Below are positions 1 to 8,527 of a stretch of 16,418 bases of DNA, piece by piece. A program made the position numbers and the translations under genes. Source of the stretch: an uncultured Clostridia bacterium (GTDB lineage Bacteria; Bacillota; Clostridia; TANB77; CAG-508); contig CALXVO010000017.1 in assembly GCA_944392065.1 (NCBI GenBank), positions 1 to 16,418 of the forward strand, in the 5' to 3' direction. Below the pieces are notes generated by a model. The model saw only the letters and a list, made by a program, of their open reading frames with translations, ran no database searches and was not told where the DNA came from. Each line of letters opens with the position of its first letter. The stretch's first letter is position 1.

Positions 1-159
1 CGTAGTGACATGTACTAAGCATGTGACTATCTTTTAAATGAGATTTTTGGATTAAAAATTTCAAATCAAAGATTAGTACAATAGACTAGCTAGGCGAAAT
101 GCCTTTTTCATTCGAACCAAATTGAATATTATACAATAATTCATAAAGAGGGGTATAAG
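1..159. other. 5' flank, no gene recognised
   Basis: I see no coding frame here. A short stem, AGGC (92-95) with GCCT (101-104), followed by five T residues, could be the end of an upstream transcript, but four base pairs is weak. The AT-rich stretch around 121-145 may hold the promoter of the next gene, though no convincing -35/-10 pair stands out. An SD-like GAGGGG ends about six bases before the ATG at 160. Confidence 0.4.
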
Positions 160-822
160 ATGCGAAATTTAATAATAGATTCTAGAATTCGAGAAATAGA
201 GTATAGATATTTAAGCCAATTTTTTAAGATAATAAAATTGCCATTATCAAATGATGTGTATGAAGAAATATCAGGACATAGTGATATATTTTATACTAAG
301 TTAAACGGGAAAATCATTGCAGCTCCAAATGCTGTAATAAAAGACAAGCAATTCCTGACAGGGCAAAAAGAAGTAGAAAAAGAATATCCAAAAGATGTAT
401 TATATAATGCTTGTCAAATGGGAAATAAAATAATAGGCAGTAAATATACAGATAAAAGTATATCACCAGACATTTTTGTAAAACAAGGATATGTAAAATG
501 TTCGGTAGCAGTGACAGGAGATAATTCTTGTATCACTTCAGATAAGGGAATAGAAGAAGTACTAAAACAAAATAACATAGATGCATTGTACGTAGAAGAA
601 AATAATATAAAGTTATTAAAAAAGGATGGTTCTATTTCAAATATGAAAGGCTTTATTGGAGGGGCAACTTTGATATTTGATAATAAATTTGTATTATTTG
701 GTGATAGTGACCATTTAACTAATAAAGAAAAAATATTAAAACATTTAAACAATCATAGTTTAGAGTTAATAGACTTCGAGGGCTTAAATATTTATGATTA
801 TGGCGGTGGAATAATATTTTAA
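160..822 (+). CDS. DUF6873-like GME-fold protein
   Basis: This gene encodes a 220-residue soluble protein with no signal peptide or membrane segment. The C-terminal part (GDSDH at about residues 183-187 and the closing DYGGGIIF) and the general layout resemble the DUF6873 family. That family is thought to adopt the guanidinium-modifying-enzyme fold of arginine deiminases and amidinotransferases. I cannot assign a reaction. The ATG at 160 is preceded by GAGGGG at about six bases' spacing. The gene stands alone and ends five bases before a strong hairpin that belongs to the next gene. The family name is recalled from the sequence pattern, not searched. Confidence 0.6.
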   Translation: MRNLIIDSRIREIEYRYLSQFFKIIKLPLSNDVYEEISGHSDIFYTKLNGKIIAAPNAVIKDKQFLTGQKEVEKEYPKDVLYNACQMGNKIIGSKYTDKSISPDIFVKQGYVKCSVAVTGDNSCITSDKGIEEVLKQNNIDALYVEENNIKLLKKDGSISNMKGFIGGATLIFDNKFVLFGDSDHLTNKEKILKHLNNHSLELIDFEGLNIYDYGGGIIF

Positions 823-826
823 ATTT

Positions 827-885
827 AACAACACATAATTACTTTTCATACTATATAAAAAGGAGGAAAGTAATTATGTGTTGTT
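827..885 (+). promoter_or_regulatory. 19-bp hairpin over a start codon
   Basis: Bases 827-845 are the exact reverse complement of 867-885, enclosing a 21-base loop (846-866). The AGGAGG ribosome binding site (861-866) lies at the 3' end of the loop, and the ATG at 876-878 is inside the 3' arm. There is no U-tract after the stem, so it does not look like an intrinsic terminator. If it folds in the mRNA, the start codon of the BclA-like gene would be masked. It could also protect or end the upstream transcript. Confidence 0.75.
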
Positions 886-1413
886 GTAATAATATATGTA
901 AAAAGACGCTTATATTTTCTATAATAAATTTAATATTAATAAGTATTTTAATATTTATATTTATCATTTATATAAGTAATCCAGTACAAGATGAAAAAAA
1001 CATCTTAGTTGCTACTGCAGTGTCACGGCGATAATACCCAAGTAGGAAATGCAATTATTAATTTTAGCCAAAATCAAATTGTAGAAGGAGATGCTCTTTC
1101 TCATACTCAAGGTTCGAGTGAAATTATGATTAATGAAGATGGGATTTATCAAATTTCATATTCATTAACGGGTGTAGGGCAAGATATTGGCAGATTTAAT
1201 TTTAGTGCTATTTTATTGGTAAATGCCACACCAGTTGATAATACTTTAAATGAAGGGCCTGTAATAAATGCAACCAATTTTAATAATAGGCAAACTCTTA
1301 CTGCTACAGTAATTCTTAAACTTAATGCAGGAGATATGTTACAGTTAGGAGCCTTATCTCAAGAGAATATTAGCTATACAAATGCTAGAATTGATATAGA
1401 GAAAATAAGATAA
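876..1413 (+). CDS. BclA/C1q-like surface protein, +1 recoded
   Basis: The first frame starts at ATG 876 with an ideal AGGAGG. It encodes MCCCNNICKK, then one hydrophobic membrane segment (about residues 11-33), and stops at TAA 1032-1034. The second frame, shifted +1, runs from about 1027 to 1413 and encodes a beta-rich domain with a GIYQISYSLTG motif. That domain resembles the C-terminal (C1q/TNF-like) domain of BclA-type exosporium glycoproteins. Skipping C1026 in the CGG codon joins the two as S-G-D-N and gives 178 residues. There are no collagen-like GXX repeats, and four cysteines lie near the N-terminus. A spore-surface role is inferred from domain similarity only. The second frame has no convincing start of its own: its only early candidate is TTG 1009, right after a stop and without an SD. 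Confidence 0.65.
1023..1034 (+). other. +1 recoding site 1 at CGG
   Basis: The 0-frame codons are TCA CGG CGA TAA. Skipping the C at 1026 gives TCA GGC GAT AAT, which continues into the C1q-like domain. The 0-frame stop is the second codon after CGG. No SD-like stimulator precedes the site. The preceding Ser tRNA could not re-pair with the +1 codon CAC, so classical P-site slippage is unlikely. Confidence 0.75.
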
Positions 1414-1454
1414 TATATTTTTATCTAATATAACAATAAGAGAGAATATTTAAA

Positions 1455-1493
1455 ATTGCAAAAGGAAATCTATCTTAGATTTCCTTTTGCAAT
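1455..1493. terminator. Bidirectional hairpin terminator
   Basis: An 18-bp perfect stem (1455-1472 with 1476-1493) has a three-base loop and lies between two convergent genes ending at 1413 and 1509. On the minus strand it is followed by a short T-rich stretch. On the plus strand the U-tract is poor. It most likely ends both transcripts. Confidence 0.75.
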
Positions 1494-1508
1494 ATCATGC
1501 ACACTTTA

Positions 1509-2003
1509 TTATATTCCAACATTCTCTATATGAATAAATCTAATTTTTGAAAAATTATATTCACCAATACCTTTATGAAGTGAATCATAAGTGTGAGTTG
1601 CAATATAAATTTTATTTAAGTCATTTATACTTTTTATATCAATTATAAACAAACTATGTGTAAAAGTAACTCCATCAAATGAGAGTTGAGCAATATCGCC
1701 AATTTGCAATTCATCTTGTGATACTTCTTTGCCACGAGGTCCAATACTTTTATTTTGTACTAAAAATTTATATAGAAATTCTACCCCGCTCCAAGAGGGA
1801 GATTTATCAAATCCGCTTCTATAATACCAACCCGTTATAGGAGTGTAATTCATTACTTTACTTCCTGCAAATAAGCATTGAGAGACAAAACTAGTACAAT
1901 CTCCACCAACTGAATCAAAATTATAATATTTTGGATTACGAGATAAAGCCCATTTGTTGGCATATACCACTGCAGAAAGTCTATCATATTTTCGCGTTGG
2001 CAT
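1509..2003 (-). CDS. Putative amidase domain protein
   Basis: This gene encodes a 164-residue protein of the amidase_6 type common in Clostridia. The landmarks are a conserved GGDCTSFVSQ around Cys36, NYTPITGWYY at about 52-61, PSWSGVEFLY at about 69-78, and a THS motif with His116. Cys36 and His116 are the likely catalytic pair of a papain/NlpC-like fold. I chose the ATG at 2003 because GGGGTGA sits just upstream on the minus strand. A longer frame to 2087 would add 28 residues not typical of the family and has no better SD. No signal peptide is visible, so the site of action is unclear. It is divergent from the penicillin-binding protein gene and convergent with the BclA-like gene. Confidence 0.75.
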   Translation of the reverse strand: MPTRKYDRLSAVVYANKWALSRNPKYYNFDSVGGDCTSFVSQCLFAGSKVMNYTPITGWYYRSGFDKSPSWSGVEFLYKFLVQNKSIGPRGKEVSQDELQIGDIAQLSFDGVTFTHSLFIIDIKSINDLNKIYIATHTYDSLHKGIGEYNFSKIRFIHIENVGI

Positions 2004-2155
2004 TTGAATCACCCCTATATTATATGAAATATTATGTGGATTGATGCTACTATTTTTATTCACTTCTAAGAAAATAACTATTGCCAAAATATCTTATTCG
2101 TTATAAAATATTACTATCAAACGGGGATGCTACAGAGAGCAAAGGAAGTGATCAC

Positions 2156-4732
2156 ATGAGAAAGAAAAATGTAGAAGAGGATGAAATTCCAAAATCAGTA
2201 TTAAAAATGAAGCAAGAGAAAGCAAGAAGAGAAGAAGAAGAAAGAAATAGAAGACAAGGAAAAACAATAACTAATACTGAAAAGCGAAGAGGAAGAAAAT
2301 CAAAAGAGCAAATTAAGGAGGAAAAAAAGCAAAAACGAAAGAAATTGAGAAGAAAAATTATTGTATTTATTCTTCTAATTCTTTTAATCATTATAGGTAT
2401 TAGTCTTGGCGTATCTGCCTATTCATGGAACCGACTAACAAAAGATATGTTTCTAAATGAAAATTCTGTAGTCGTAGATACAGATGGAGATATTATTGCT
2501 ACTTTAGGTGCAGAACAGAAGAAACTTACTGTGGACTTTGAAGATATACCAGATAATTTAGTGAATGCTTATGTGGCTATTGAAGATGAAAGATTTTATT
2601 CGCATCATGGAATTGATATTAAAAGAACGGGAGGAGCAATCCTTTCTTATATTACTCATTTTGGTAATTCTTCCTATGGAGGAAGTACTATTACCCAACA
2701 GCTGGTAAAGAATTTAACAGGGGATAATTCGGACTCTATTACTCGTAAAGTAAAAGAGTGGTGGAAAGCCTTTTTATTAGAATGTTACTATTCCAAAGAC
2801 GAGATTCTAGAAATGTATCTAAATGTCATTTATGTTGGACCAAATATTTATGGAGTGCAAACTGGAGCAAACTATTATTTCGATAAAGATGTATCGGATT
2901 TATCACTTGCAGAATGCGCTTATTTAGCAGGAATAAACAACTCTCCAAATTCGTATAATCCTTTTGAAGATTCAGACAATTCGGAACTTATTACCAACAG
3001 AACCTTAACCGTATTAAAAAAAATGTTGGAATTAGGATATATTGAAGAAGACGAGTATGAAGATGCAGAAAAAGAAGTAAATGCGGGACTGGACTTTGAT
3101 AGAGGAAAAATAGAATCTGAAAATCCAATTTACTCTTATCATACAGATGCACTTATTACAGAAGTAATAGCAGATTTAGCAGAAGATAATAATATTACAG
3201 AGACATTTGCTCAAAATTATTTATACTTAGGAGGGCTCACTATACATAGTACACAAGATTCTAACATACAGGATGAAGTAGAAGCAGAATTCTTAAAAAG
3301 TCAATATCTGTTAGAATCGTCAGATGGAGAATCTACTTCCCAAGCAGCAATGGTAATTATGAACCACACCAATGGAAAAATTGTGGCATGTGTGGGAGGA
3401 CTTGGAGAAAAAGAATATTTTAGAGGATTAAATAGAGCAACACAAAGTCAGAGACAAACAGGTTCTTCTATTAAGCCATTAGCTGTATTAGTGCCAGGAA
3501 TTGACAGAAAAATATTTACCGCTTCTACTATTTATAATGATGAAAAAACTACTTTTGTAGAAGGATATGCTCCTGGTAATAATGATGGTTATTTAGGAGA
3601 GATAATGGTAAGAAGAGCTTTAGAATCTTCTCAGAATGTTCCTTTTGTAGAGATGATGGAAGAAATAGGACCTGCAAGAGCTATCTCCTATTTAGAAAAT
3701 ATGGGAATTACATCTTTAACTGAAGAAGATGAGAGTTTAGGTCTAGCATTAGGTGGATTACAAAATGGAATTACACCATTAGAGATGGCAGCTGCATATG
3801 CAACTATTGCTAATGATGGAGAATATATAGAACCTACCTTCTACACTTCTATTACAAACAATGATGGAAAAATTGTATTAAGAGCAAAGCAAGAAACAAG
3901 AAATGTATTTTCAGAGCAAGTAGCGTACATTGTAAAAGAGCTTTTAACACAGCCAGTAGAAGGTTCGCATGGTACAGCAACCTATTGCTCTATTTCTGGA
4001 ATAGAAGTAGCAGCAAAAACTGGAACTACAGATGACAACTATGACAAATGGCTATGTGGTTTTACACCATATTATACAGCAGTAACATGGTTTGGATTCG
4101 ATCAAAATGAAAGTATATATTATAACAATCAAAATCCAGCAGGAATTATATGGGCAAATGTAATGAGAAGAGTACATAATGGCCTTCAAAATATAAGCTT
4201 TGTAAAGCCAGGTTCCATTGATACAGAAATAATTTGTGCAGAGACAGGAATGCTTGCAAGAACTGGCTGTACCAATACCTATGAAGAGTATTTCTTACGT
4301 GGAACTGCACCAGAGTTATGTAATGAACATTCTGGAAGTAAAGCAAGCAGCAGTACTTCAAATAATACAAGTCAATCGACAGGGGTATATCGAGATAATG
4401 AAGAGGAATTAGAATTAGACCCTAATGATGAAGAAGAAGTTAGAGTAGAAAATGAAGTGGAAAATAACATTGTAAATAATTCGAATAATGATGTAGTAGA
4501 TAATACAGAAACAGCACAAGAAAATATAGTAGAAGAGAATACAGTAGAAGAAAATATCATAAATGATACAGGAAATAACACAGATAACGAACCAGAACAA
4601 GGCAATAATATTAGTGGAAGTGAAACTACGCCAGATGTAAGTCAAAACACAATTAGTGGGACTGGTCAAGGGGACGAAAGCGGTGATATAGAAAATGTGC
4701 CAGTGCAAGAGGAGACAAATAGTGTTGAATAA
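2156..4732 (+). CDS. Class A penicillin-binding protein
   Basis: This is an 858-residue bifunctional peptidoglycan synthase of the PBP1A type. A long, very basic and acidic cytoplasmic segment (1-67) precedes one membrane anchor (about 68-88). The GT51 glycosyltransferase domain shows EDERFYSHHG with catalytic Glu143, GGSTITQQ at about 175-182, RKVKEWW and EILEMYLN. The transpeptidase domain has SSIK (Ser437, Lys440), SQN (492-494) and KTGTT (from 621). The last 120 or so residues are a low-complexity tail rich in Glu, Asn, Asp and Thr. I chose ATG 2156 because GGAAG lies seven bases upstream; the in-frame ATG at 2081 would overlap the divergent gene's 5' region and has no better SD. The start and tail are less certain than the catalytic core. 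Confidence 0.95.
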   Translation: MRKKNVEEDEIPKSVLKMKQEKARREEEERNRRQGKTITNTEKRRGRKSKEQIKEEKKQKRKKLRRKIIVFILLILLIIIGISLGVSAYSWNRLTKDMFLNENSVVVDTDGDIIATLGAEQKKLTVDFEDIPDNLVNAYVAIEDERFYSHHGIDIKRTGGAILSYITHFGNSSYGGSTITQQLVKNLTGDNSDSITRKVKEWWKAFLLECYYSKDEILEMYLNVIYVGPNIYGVQTGANYYFDKDVSDLSLAECAYLAGINNSPNSYNPFEDSDNSELITNRTLTVLKKMLELGYIEEDEYEDAEKEVNAGLDFDRGKIESENPIYSYHTDALITEVIADLAEDNNITETFAQNYLYLGGLTIHSTQDSNIQDEVEAEFLKSQYLLESSDGESTSQAAMVIMNHTNGKIVACVGGLGEKEYFRGLNRATQSQRQTGSSIKPLAVLVPGIDRKIFTASTIYNDEKTTFVEGYAPGNNDGYLGEIMVRRALESSQNVPFVEMMEEIGPARAISYLENMGITSLTEEDESLGLALGGLQNGITPLEMAAAYATIANDGEYIEPTFYTSITNNDGKIVLRAKQETRNVFSEQVAYIVKELLTQPVEGSHGTATYCSISGIEVAAKTGTTDDNYDKWLCGFTPYYTAVTWFGFDQNESIYYNNQNPAGIIWANVMRRVHNGLQNISFVKPGSIDTEIICAETGMLARTGCTNTYEEYFLRGTAPELCNEHSGSKASSSTSNNTSQSTGVYRDNEEELELDPNDEEEVRVENEVENNIVNNSNNDVVDNTETAQENIVEENTVEENIINDTGNNTDNEPEQGNNISGSETTPDVSQNTISGTGQGDESGDIENVPVQEETNSVE

Positions 4733-4921
4733 TTATGGATTATTAAAAGAATTGATGCAAATTTAGGATATGGAATGATTTTAAAATGAATTTATAATTA
4801 TAAAACAAAATATCTATAAATAATAAAAAACACTACACAAAGCAAAAAAAGTATGATAAAATATTTTAGAAAAACAAATTATTTAATTTACTAAAAATAT
4901 AATTAAAAGGAGGAATTAACC
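4733..4921. other. AT-rich intergenic region
   Basis: No gene is seen. A possible -10 box (TATGAT, 4852-4857) precedes yebC, but I find no good -35. A strong SD, AAAAGGAGG, ends at about 4914, seven bases before the yebC ATG. No clear terminator follows the penicillin-binding protein gene. Confidence 0.4.
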
Positions 4922-5647
4922 ATGTCAGGACACAGTAAATGGCATAATATTCAAGCAAAAAAAGGAAAAGCAGATGCAGCAAGAGGAAAAATATTTACAA
5001 AATTAGGTAGAGAATTATTAATCGCAGTAAAACAAGGAGGACCAGATCCGGCTGGTAATTCTAAACTTAAAGACGTAATAGCAAAATGTAAGGCAAATAA
5101 CATGCCTAATGATACAATAAACAATGCAATAAAAAAAGCTTCAGGAGCAGGAAATAACGAAAATTATGAAGAGATTACTTATGAGGGTTATGGCACAAAT
5201 GGTGTGGCTGTAATTGTTGAAGCAAGTACAGATAACAAAAACAGAACAGCAGCAGATGTAAGACACGCATTTGATAAAGCTGGAGGAAATTTAGGTACAT
5301 CTGGTTGTGTATCATACTTATTCTCTAAAAAGGGAGTAATTGTTATCGATAGAACTACAACAGATTTATCCGAAGATGATATGATGATGCTTGCATTAGA
5401 TAATGGAGCAGAGGACTTTGAAGCAACGGATGAATGTTATGAAATAACAACGTCTCCAGAAGATTTTGCAAAAGTAAGAGAAGCATTAGAAGCACAAGGA
5501 CTAGAATTCTTACAAGCAGAAGTACAAATGGTTCCATCCACATATATAAGCCTTGACGAGAAAGATAGTGAAAAAATGCAAAGACTAATTGATAATTTAG
5601 AAGATCTTGATGATGTGATGAATGTGTATCACAACTGGGAAGAGTAA
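4922..5647 (+). CDS. yebC: YebC/PmpR family protein
   Basis: A 241-residue protein of full family length. It begins with the hallmark MSGHSKWHNIQ and a KGKADAARGKIFTKLGREL stretch, and also has NMPNDTINNAIKKASG and YEGYGTNGVAVIVE. The family was described as DNA-binding regulators and more recently as ribosome-associated factors that help translate difficult sequences such as proline runs. Which role applies here cannot be read from the sequence. The SD is near perfect (AAGGAGG) and the start is unambiguous. It is monocistronic by spacing, with a palindromic element beginning at its stop codon. Given the recoding signals elsewhere in the window, a translation-related YebC nearby is noted without claiming a link. 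Confidence 0.95.
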   Translation: MSGHSKWHNIQAKKGKADAARGKIFTKLGRELLIAVKQGGPDPAGNSKLKDVIAKCKANNMPNDTINNAIKKASGAGNNENYEEITYEGYGTNGVAVIVEASTDNKNRTAADVRHAFDKAGGNLGTSGCVSYLFSKKGVIVIDRTTTDLSEDDMMMLALDNGAEDFEATDECYEITTSPEDFAKVREALEAQGLEFLQAEVQMVPSTYISLDEKDSEKMQRLIDNLEDLDDVMNVYHNWEE

Positions 5648-5771
5648 AATTAAAGAATAATTGCGTTTTGGCGTTGTTGAACTACACATCGAAAATCCTC
5701 AGCGTACAAAGAGTACGCCTCCGGTTTTCTCGTTTGTTCGCCTAGCCAAAAGCACAATTCTTCTTTAATTT
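5646..5771. repeat. Long palindromic intergenic element
   Basis: The outer arms 5646-5672 and 5745-5771 are near-perfect inverted repeats of about 27 bases. An inner imperfect stem (5690-5706 with 5713-5732) carries GCGTAC/GTACGC at its tip. The whole unit of about 126 bases starts in the yebC stop codon and would fold into one long hairpin. It could act as a terminator and stabiliser, or be a dispersed miniature repeat. It has no open frame. Confidence 0.75.
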
Positions 5772-5802
5772 AAAATATAGTAGAATAAAAGGGGGAAAAC
5801 TT

Positions 5803-7203
5803 ATGAAGAAAAAAGGAATATTAATTACAATTATTGTAATACTAGTTTTACTAATTTTAGCAGGAGGAGCTTTTGCTTATGTATATTTTGCTACGGATTT
5901 ATTAAAAACAGATAAAGAATTATTTGCAAAATATTTTGTACGAATAGGTGATGAAGAAAAGGGAATGTCTCCTACTAGTTTAACAGAATATGAAAACAAA
6001 AAATTAAGCACGCCATATACCAATAATGGCACTTTTACCGTAAATAGTAATCTTTTAACCGATGCTTCTACGGATTTAACAATGCAAGTAGTAGAAGGTC
6101 TTATGAATTATGGAAATAATACCAATATTTCATTTTCAGGAAAAGTAGATAATCCTAATAAAAAAGTAGAAGAAAATATCACAATTAATTACACCGATAC
6201 AGTGAATCTACCATTTACTTACAAACAAGTAGGTGATGTATATGGAATTCAATCAGACATTCTATCTCCAAGTTATATCTCGGTAGAAAATAACAATTTA
6301 CAAGAGTTATTCCAAAAATTAGGAACAACAGATGTCACGAATATTCCAAACAAAATAGAAGCACAAGAAGCTCAATCTTTGCAATTTACAGCTGAAGAAT
6401 TAACATATATTAGTACACAATACATCATGCCAATGTTTGAAGGATTATCGGAAGAGAAATTTTCAAAAACAGAAAACGCAGATGGCTCTAACAGCTATAC
6501 ATTAACAATTACAAACATAGAATTGAGAGATATTCTTGTAACAATGCTACAAACCTTAAAAAATGATACCATGATGCTTACAAAAATAAATAGCATACTG
6601 GCAGAAATGTATCAAGAAAATGATATGACAGTAACAGCAGAAAATATACAAGAATTAATAGATTCTTTAACTTCAGCAGATATTACTGAAGAGATGAACA
6701 TTGCGATTACTGTAACACAAAATGATGGAAAAACGAATAAAGTAGATATAAAAGTAGACGACGTAACAATAGAAATGTTAATGGAACAAACCGATTCTAA
6801 TATTGTTTATACAATAAATTTAGCACAACAAGGAAATATAATTCTTACGATACAAATTAGATATGAAGGAATTACAACAAATACAGTAAAAGAAATCTTT
6901 AATATTACAATTAATGTTCCAGATTCTACAAATACTATTTATACTTTTGAAAACACATTGAATTTCGGAGGTACAGTAGAAATAGCAGATTTTGATACAA
7001 ACAATAGTGTTCTTATTAATGATTACTCAGAGGAACAACTACAATTTTTAATTTTACAAATTGCGTATATCATAGAACAAACAAATACTAGCCAAATGAC
7101 ACAAATAGGTTTCCCAATAGAATTAGGAAATCCAATGATTATGTGGATATATGGTCCTATTGAAGGACTAAATAATGGAACAACAGTTACAGATAATCCT
7201 TAG
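5803..7203 (+). CDS. Membrane-anchored protein of unknown function
   Basis: A 466-residue protein with a short basic N-terminus, one hydrophobic segment (about residues 5-27) and a long extracytoplasmic part rich in Asn, Thr, Ile and Glu. No lipobox Cys is present, so it is anchored by an uncleaved signal or a cleaved non-lipoprotein signal. The sequence KTDKELFAKYF after the anchor is reminiscent of an uncharacterised clostridial family (possibly DUF6583; name recalled, not checked). Repeated beta-like stretches suggest an extracellular binding or structural protein. The SD AGGGGG lies just upstream of the ATG. It is followed by a terminator at 7281, so it is probably transcribed apart from spoIIIA. 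No catalytic motif is visible. Confidence 0.6.
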   Translation: MKKKGILITIIVILVLLILAGGAFAYVYFATDLLKTDKELFAKYFVRIGDEEKGMSPTSLTEYENKKLSTPYTNNGTFTVNSNLLTDASTDLTMQVVEGLMNYGNNTNISFSGKVDNPNKKVEENITINYTDTVNLPFTYKQVGDVYGIQSDILSPSYISVENNNLQELFQKLGTTDVTNIPNKIEAQEAQSLQFTAEELTYISTQYIMPMFEGLSEEKFSKTENADGSNSYTLTITNIELRDILVTMLQTLKNDTMMLTKINSILAEMYQENDMTVTAENIQELIDSLTSADITEEMNIAITVTQNDGKTNKVDIKVDDVTIEMLMEQTDSNIVYTINLAQQGNIILTIQIRYEGITTNTVKEIFNITINVPDSTNTIYTFENTLNFGGTVEIADFDTNNSVLINDYSEEQLQFLILQIAYIIEQTNTSQMTQIGFPIELGNPMIMWIYGPIEGLNNGTTVTDNP

Positions 7204-7280
7204 CATAAATGTTAAATGTTAATTCATTTAACACAATAGTGAATTGAAAATAAATATAATAAAAAATAGTTCTAAAATGC

Positions 7281-7330
7281 AAAAATACAGCATATATATT
7301 TAATATATATGTTGTATTTTTTATTTTTTC
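7281..7330 (+). terminator. Intrinsic terminator
   Basis: An 18-bp stem (7281-7298 with 7304-7321, one G-U pair) with a five-base loop is followed by a T-rich tail to about 7329. It ends the transcript of the gene at 5803-7203. Confidence 0.8.
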
Positions 7331-7350
7331 AACAATTATTATATATAAAT

Positions 7351-7549
7351 GAGTTACAGTTTACAGCTATATTAATATCGAGAAGAAGCATGTATTTTTT
7401 CGTTTTATTTCCGGCCCCCCAACATCGTACAAACTGTAACAGCTTCGCTTAACAGTTTGTAAACTTGTCGGTCCCCACCTTAAGCACGGAAATCAAAAAG
7501 AAAAAATACATGCTTCTTCTCTAAAAAACTAAGCTGTGAATTGTAACTC
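7351..7549. repeat. Nested palindromic element before spoIIIAA
   Basis: Three or four nested inverted repeats share one centre. The outer pair is 7351-7367 with 7533-7549 (nearly perfect). The middle pair is 7380-7401 with 7500-7521 (22 bp perfect), extended inward by 7402-7413 with 7487-7499. The inner pair is 7429-7437 with 7452-7460. The unit of about 200 bases ends two bases before the spoIIIAA SD. It has no open frame and looks like a miniature mobile element or a large 5' leader structure. A sigma-E promoter for the operon would be expected near here, but I could not identify one. Confidence 0.75.
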
Positions 7550-7564
7550 AAAGGAGAAGACAAA

Positions 7565-8489
7565 ATGAATAGTGTACAAGAGGTATTAGAATATTTTCCA
7601 AGTGAAATAAAGAAGCAATTACAAAAGTTACAAGATAAGATAAATAAAGTAGAAGAAATTCGTTTACGTACCAATAGAAACATATTACTAAAATTAGGAC
7701 AAGAAGAGTACAGGATAGAATATAAAGTTAGCACACAAGAAATTTTAGAAATATTACAACGAATATGTGATAACTCTATTTATACCTACCAATCACAAAT
7801 TTGCAATGGATACATAACCATAAAAGGGCGGACATAGGGTAGGCATTACAGGAAATGTTGTTCTAAAAGAAGGACAGGTTATTAACATATCCTATATTTA
7901 TAGTTTGAATTTTAGAATGGCAAGGCAAGTACTTGATTGCAGCAACATGCTATTACCATACATATTAAATGTAAGAGAAAATAACATATACAATACGATT
8001 CTTATTTCGCCACCAGGTAGAGGAAAAACAACATTGCTTCGTGATAGTATTCGAAAAATAAGTAATGGCATACCAGAATATGGTTTTAGAGGAATAACGG
8101 TAGGAGTGGTGGACGAAAGAGGCGAAATTGCAGCCATGTATAAAGGAATTCCGCAAAATGATTTAGGAGAAAGAACAGATATTTTGGATAATGTTTCAAA
8201 AGATGTAGGAATGAAAATGCTAGTACGATCAATGAATCCTAAAGTAATTACTGCAGACGAGATTGGGACCAAAGAAGATGTGGAAGCAATCAATTATGCA
8301 GTGACCTCTGGTGTAAAAGGGATTTTTACGGCACATGGTAGCAGTTTAGAAGATATTACATTAAATCCGATTTTAAGTAAGCTATATCATTTAAAGATAA
8401 TTGAGAGAATCCTTCTAATAGAGGAAGATAGAAGAATAAAGCTAATCTATTGTGACAAAGATGAGATAAATGCTAAAAAATTAGCATAA
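7565..8489 (+). CDS. spoIIIAA: SpoIIIAA sporulation ATPase, +1 recoded
   Basis: This is the mother-cell ATPase of the SpoIIIA-SpoIIQ channel, related to type II/IV secretion ATPases. The first frame (7565-7837) encodes the N-terminal 88 residues up to NGYITIKG, then CGG ACA TAG stops it. The second frame resumes at GGA 7830 and reads GHRVGITG, restoring the family motif KGGHRVG. Skipping one base gives 307 residues, the usual family size. The second half holds the Walker A motif PPGRGKTT (Lys at about 154), VVDERGEIA and a VITADEIGT Walker B-like motif. The SD AAAGGAG precedes ATG 7565. The second frame has no good start: ATG 7917 lies too far in and would drop the conserved motif. All motifs are intact, so I read this as recoding, not decay; sequencing error or a true mutation remain possible. 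Confidence 0.88.
7826..7837 (+). other. spoIIIAA: +1 recoding site 2 at CGG
   Basis: The 0-frame codons are GGG CGG ACA TAG. Skipping C7829 gives GGG GGA CAT AGG, which reads G-G-H-R as the SpoIIIAA family requires. A purine-rich AAAAGGG lies directly upstream and could act as an SD-like stimulator, though the other two sites lack one. Here the Gly tRNA in the P site could also re-pair in the +1 frame. Confidence 0.85.
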
Positions 8490-8527
8490 CAATAGCAAAA
8501 ACTATAATGGAAAAGGGGGAATCTTAA

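Noticed and set aside
1..120. Possible 3' end of tmRNA or another structured RNA at the window start
   Set aside because: There is some resemblance (ACATG/CATGT hairpin, TTTTGGA), but no T-arm stem, no acceptor end and no CCA, so it is not supported.
2081..2155. Upstream start for the penicillin-binding protein
   Set aside because: The extension overlaps the divergent gene's 5' region, has no good SD and is unlike the family; ATG 2156 has a proper SD.
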